The notes under the pieces were generated by a model, which searched no databases, was not told where the DNA came from, and worked only from the letters and a program-made list of their open reading frames with translations. Shown piece after piece: positions 22,723 to 23,449 of a stretch of DNA of 23,449 nt. Source of the DNA: UBA6019 sp035535055 (GTDB lineage: Bacteria; Chloroflexota; Dormibacteria; Dormibacterales; Dormibacteraceae); NCBI GenBank assembly GCA_035535055.1, contig DATLQT010000063.1, positions 1-23,449 on the forward strand, written 5' to 3'. How positions within the stretch are numbered: position 1 is the stretch's first letter; the number at the start of each line of letters is the position of its first letter. A program made the translations under genes and the position numbers.

Positions 22723-23449
22723 CTAGCGGCCGATTCCGCGGTAGGTGAAGCCGAGGTCGCGCATCCGAGTCGGGTCGTAGATGTTTCGGCCGTCGATCAA
22801 GACTGGGCTCCTCATCAGGTCTTTCACGCGGGCCAGGTCAAGCTGGCGGAACTCGTTCCACTCGGTGACCATCACCAGTGCGTCTGCCTCCCGCGCGGTC
22901 GCGTAGGCATCGGCCTGATATTGGATCTCCGGCAAGATCTCCCTCGCCTTCTCGATCGCGGCCGGGTCATACGCGCGAACCCTGGCGCCGAGGGCGAGCA
23001 GCACCCGGGCGATGTCCAGGCTCGGCGCCTCCCGCATGTCGTCGGTGTTGGGCTTGAAGGCGAGCCCCAGGAGCCCGACCGATTTGTCGCTTAGGGATCC
23101 CAGGCACTCCTTGAGCTTGGTGACCACCAGGGCGCGCTGGTCGCGGTTGATGTCCATCACGGCGGTCAGGAGTTCGGGGTGGTAGTCGTACTTCTCCGCG
23201 ATCGCAGCCAGCGCCTTGACGTCCTTGGGGAAGCAGGAGCCCCCGTAGCCGATCCCGGCCTCCAGGAACGAGGGGCCGATGCGGCGGTCGAGACCCATCC
23301 CGTCCGCCACCACCTTGACGTCGGCTCCCACCCTCTCGGCGATCCGGGCGATCTCGTTGATGAACGAGATCCGGGTCGCGAGGAAGGCGTTGGAGGCGTA
23401 CTTGATCATCTCCGCGGTGTAGATGTCGGTGATCAGGATCGGGGCGTCG
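22723..23449 (-). CDS. ugd: UDP-glucose 6-dehydrogenase, C-terminal part (N-terminus beyond window)
   Basis: The frame is open to the right edge, so the NAD-binding N-terminal domain is missing; about 241 codons are seen. The visible part begins in the central domain: TAEMIKYASNAFLATRISFI with the family Lys/Asn, then GIGYGGSCFPKDVKAL with the catalytic Cys (codon 23233-23235). GLAFKPNTDDMREAPSLDI marks the UDP-binding C-terminal domain, ending VTEWNEFRQLDL and LIDGRNIYDP. The enzyme oxidises UDP-glucose to UDP-glucuronate with two NAD+, supplying a uronic acid precursor for surface polysaccharide. The related UDP-ManNAc dehydrogenase is less likely, because REAPSLDI and the EWNEF segment are typical of UDP-glucose dehydrogenases. 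It is separated by 172 bp from the secreted protein gene on the same strand. Confidence 0.95.
   Translation of the reverse strand, partial: DAPILITDIYTAEMIKYASNAFLATRISFINEIARIAERVGADVKVVADGMGLDRRIGPSFLEAGIGYGGSCFPKDVKALAAIAEKYDYHPELLTAVMDINRDQRALVVTKLKECLGSLSDKSVGLLGLAFKPNTDDMREAPSLDIARVLLALGARVRAYDPAAIEKAREILPEIQYQADAYATAREADALVMVTEWNEFRQLDLARVKDLMRSPVLIDGRNIYDPTRMRDLGFTYRGIGR

Noticed and set aside
1..23449. CRISPR array, tRNA or rRNA genes, insertion sequences, integrase, attachment sites
   Set aside because: No regularly spaced repeats, no tRNA-like cloverleaf in the few gaps, and no transposase or recombinase motifs in the coding regions.

Overview
The window is a dense, high-GC (roughly two-thirds G+C, my visual estimate) cell-surface glycan biosynthesis locus. 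The genes use many GTG starts, few Shine-Dalgarno sequences, and stop/start overlaps of the GTGA type. A Tat-exported surface protein with a C-terminal domain of the 'PAR-x-DTR ... DVTGYF' type suggests a Terrabacterial lineage (Actinobacteriota, Chloroflexota or Dormibacterota-like). This placement is inference; no 16S or other phylogenetic marker is present.

Layout from left to right, in eight alternating strand blocks. (1) + strand, 1-1142: the end of a GT4 glycosyltransferase and a small methyltransferase-like protein. (2) - strand, 1139-2707: Wzx-type flippase 1. (3) + strand, 2698-9578: GT4, Wzy/ligase-like polymerase 1, GT4, WecG/TagA-type GT26, GT4, GT4. (4) - strand, 9542-12314: a polyprenyl-phosphate sugar-phosphotransferase followed by Wzy/O-antigen-ligase 2. 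(5) + strand, 12641-13462: a GT2. (6) - strand, 13447-19243: in transcription order a GT2 of rhamnosyltransferase type, a zinc-ribbon methyltransferase, flippase 2, a DPM/ALG5-type GT2, and a large GT-C-like membrane protein. (7) + strand, 19291-21481: a divergent GT4-like enzyme and GDP-L-fucose synthase. (8) - strand, 21540-23449: the Tat-secreted surface protein and the C-terminal part of UDP-glucose 6-dehydrogenase, which runs off the right edge.

Together these encode a lipid-linked, Wzx/Wzy-type pathway. The phosphotransferase loads the first sugar on undecaprenyl phosphate, many cytoplasmic GT4/GT2/GT26 enzymes extend it, flippases translocate it, and Wzy-like proteins polymerise or ligate it outside. 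GDP-L-fucose and UDP-glucuronate are the two precursors whose enzymes are visible. The locus has two flippases and two Wzy-like proteins but only one visible initiating transferase, so it may make two polymers or a polymer plus a separate decoration. The DPM-like GT2 plus GT-C-like pair suggests a second, polyprenyl-monophosphate-sugar-dependent step on the outer face of the membrane.

Non-coding space is minimal. The longest gap is 12315-12640, between divergent genes, with a candidate promoter and competing hairpins. The only clear terminator-like hairpin is at 21491-21519. No tRNA, rRNA, CRISPR array, insertion sequence or integrase was seen. The system belongs to a known class; the unusual points are its duplicated export/polymerisation machinery, divergent genes with touching start codons, probable leaderless promoters and the linked Tat-exported protein.
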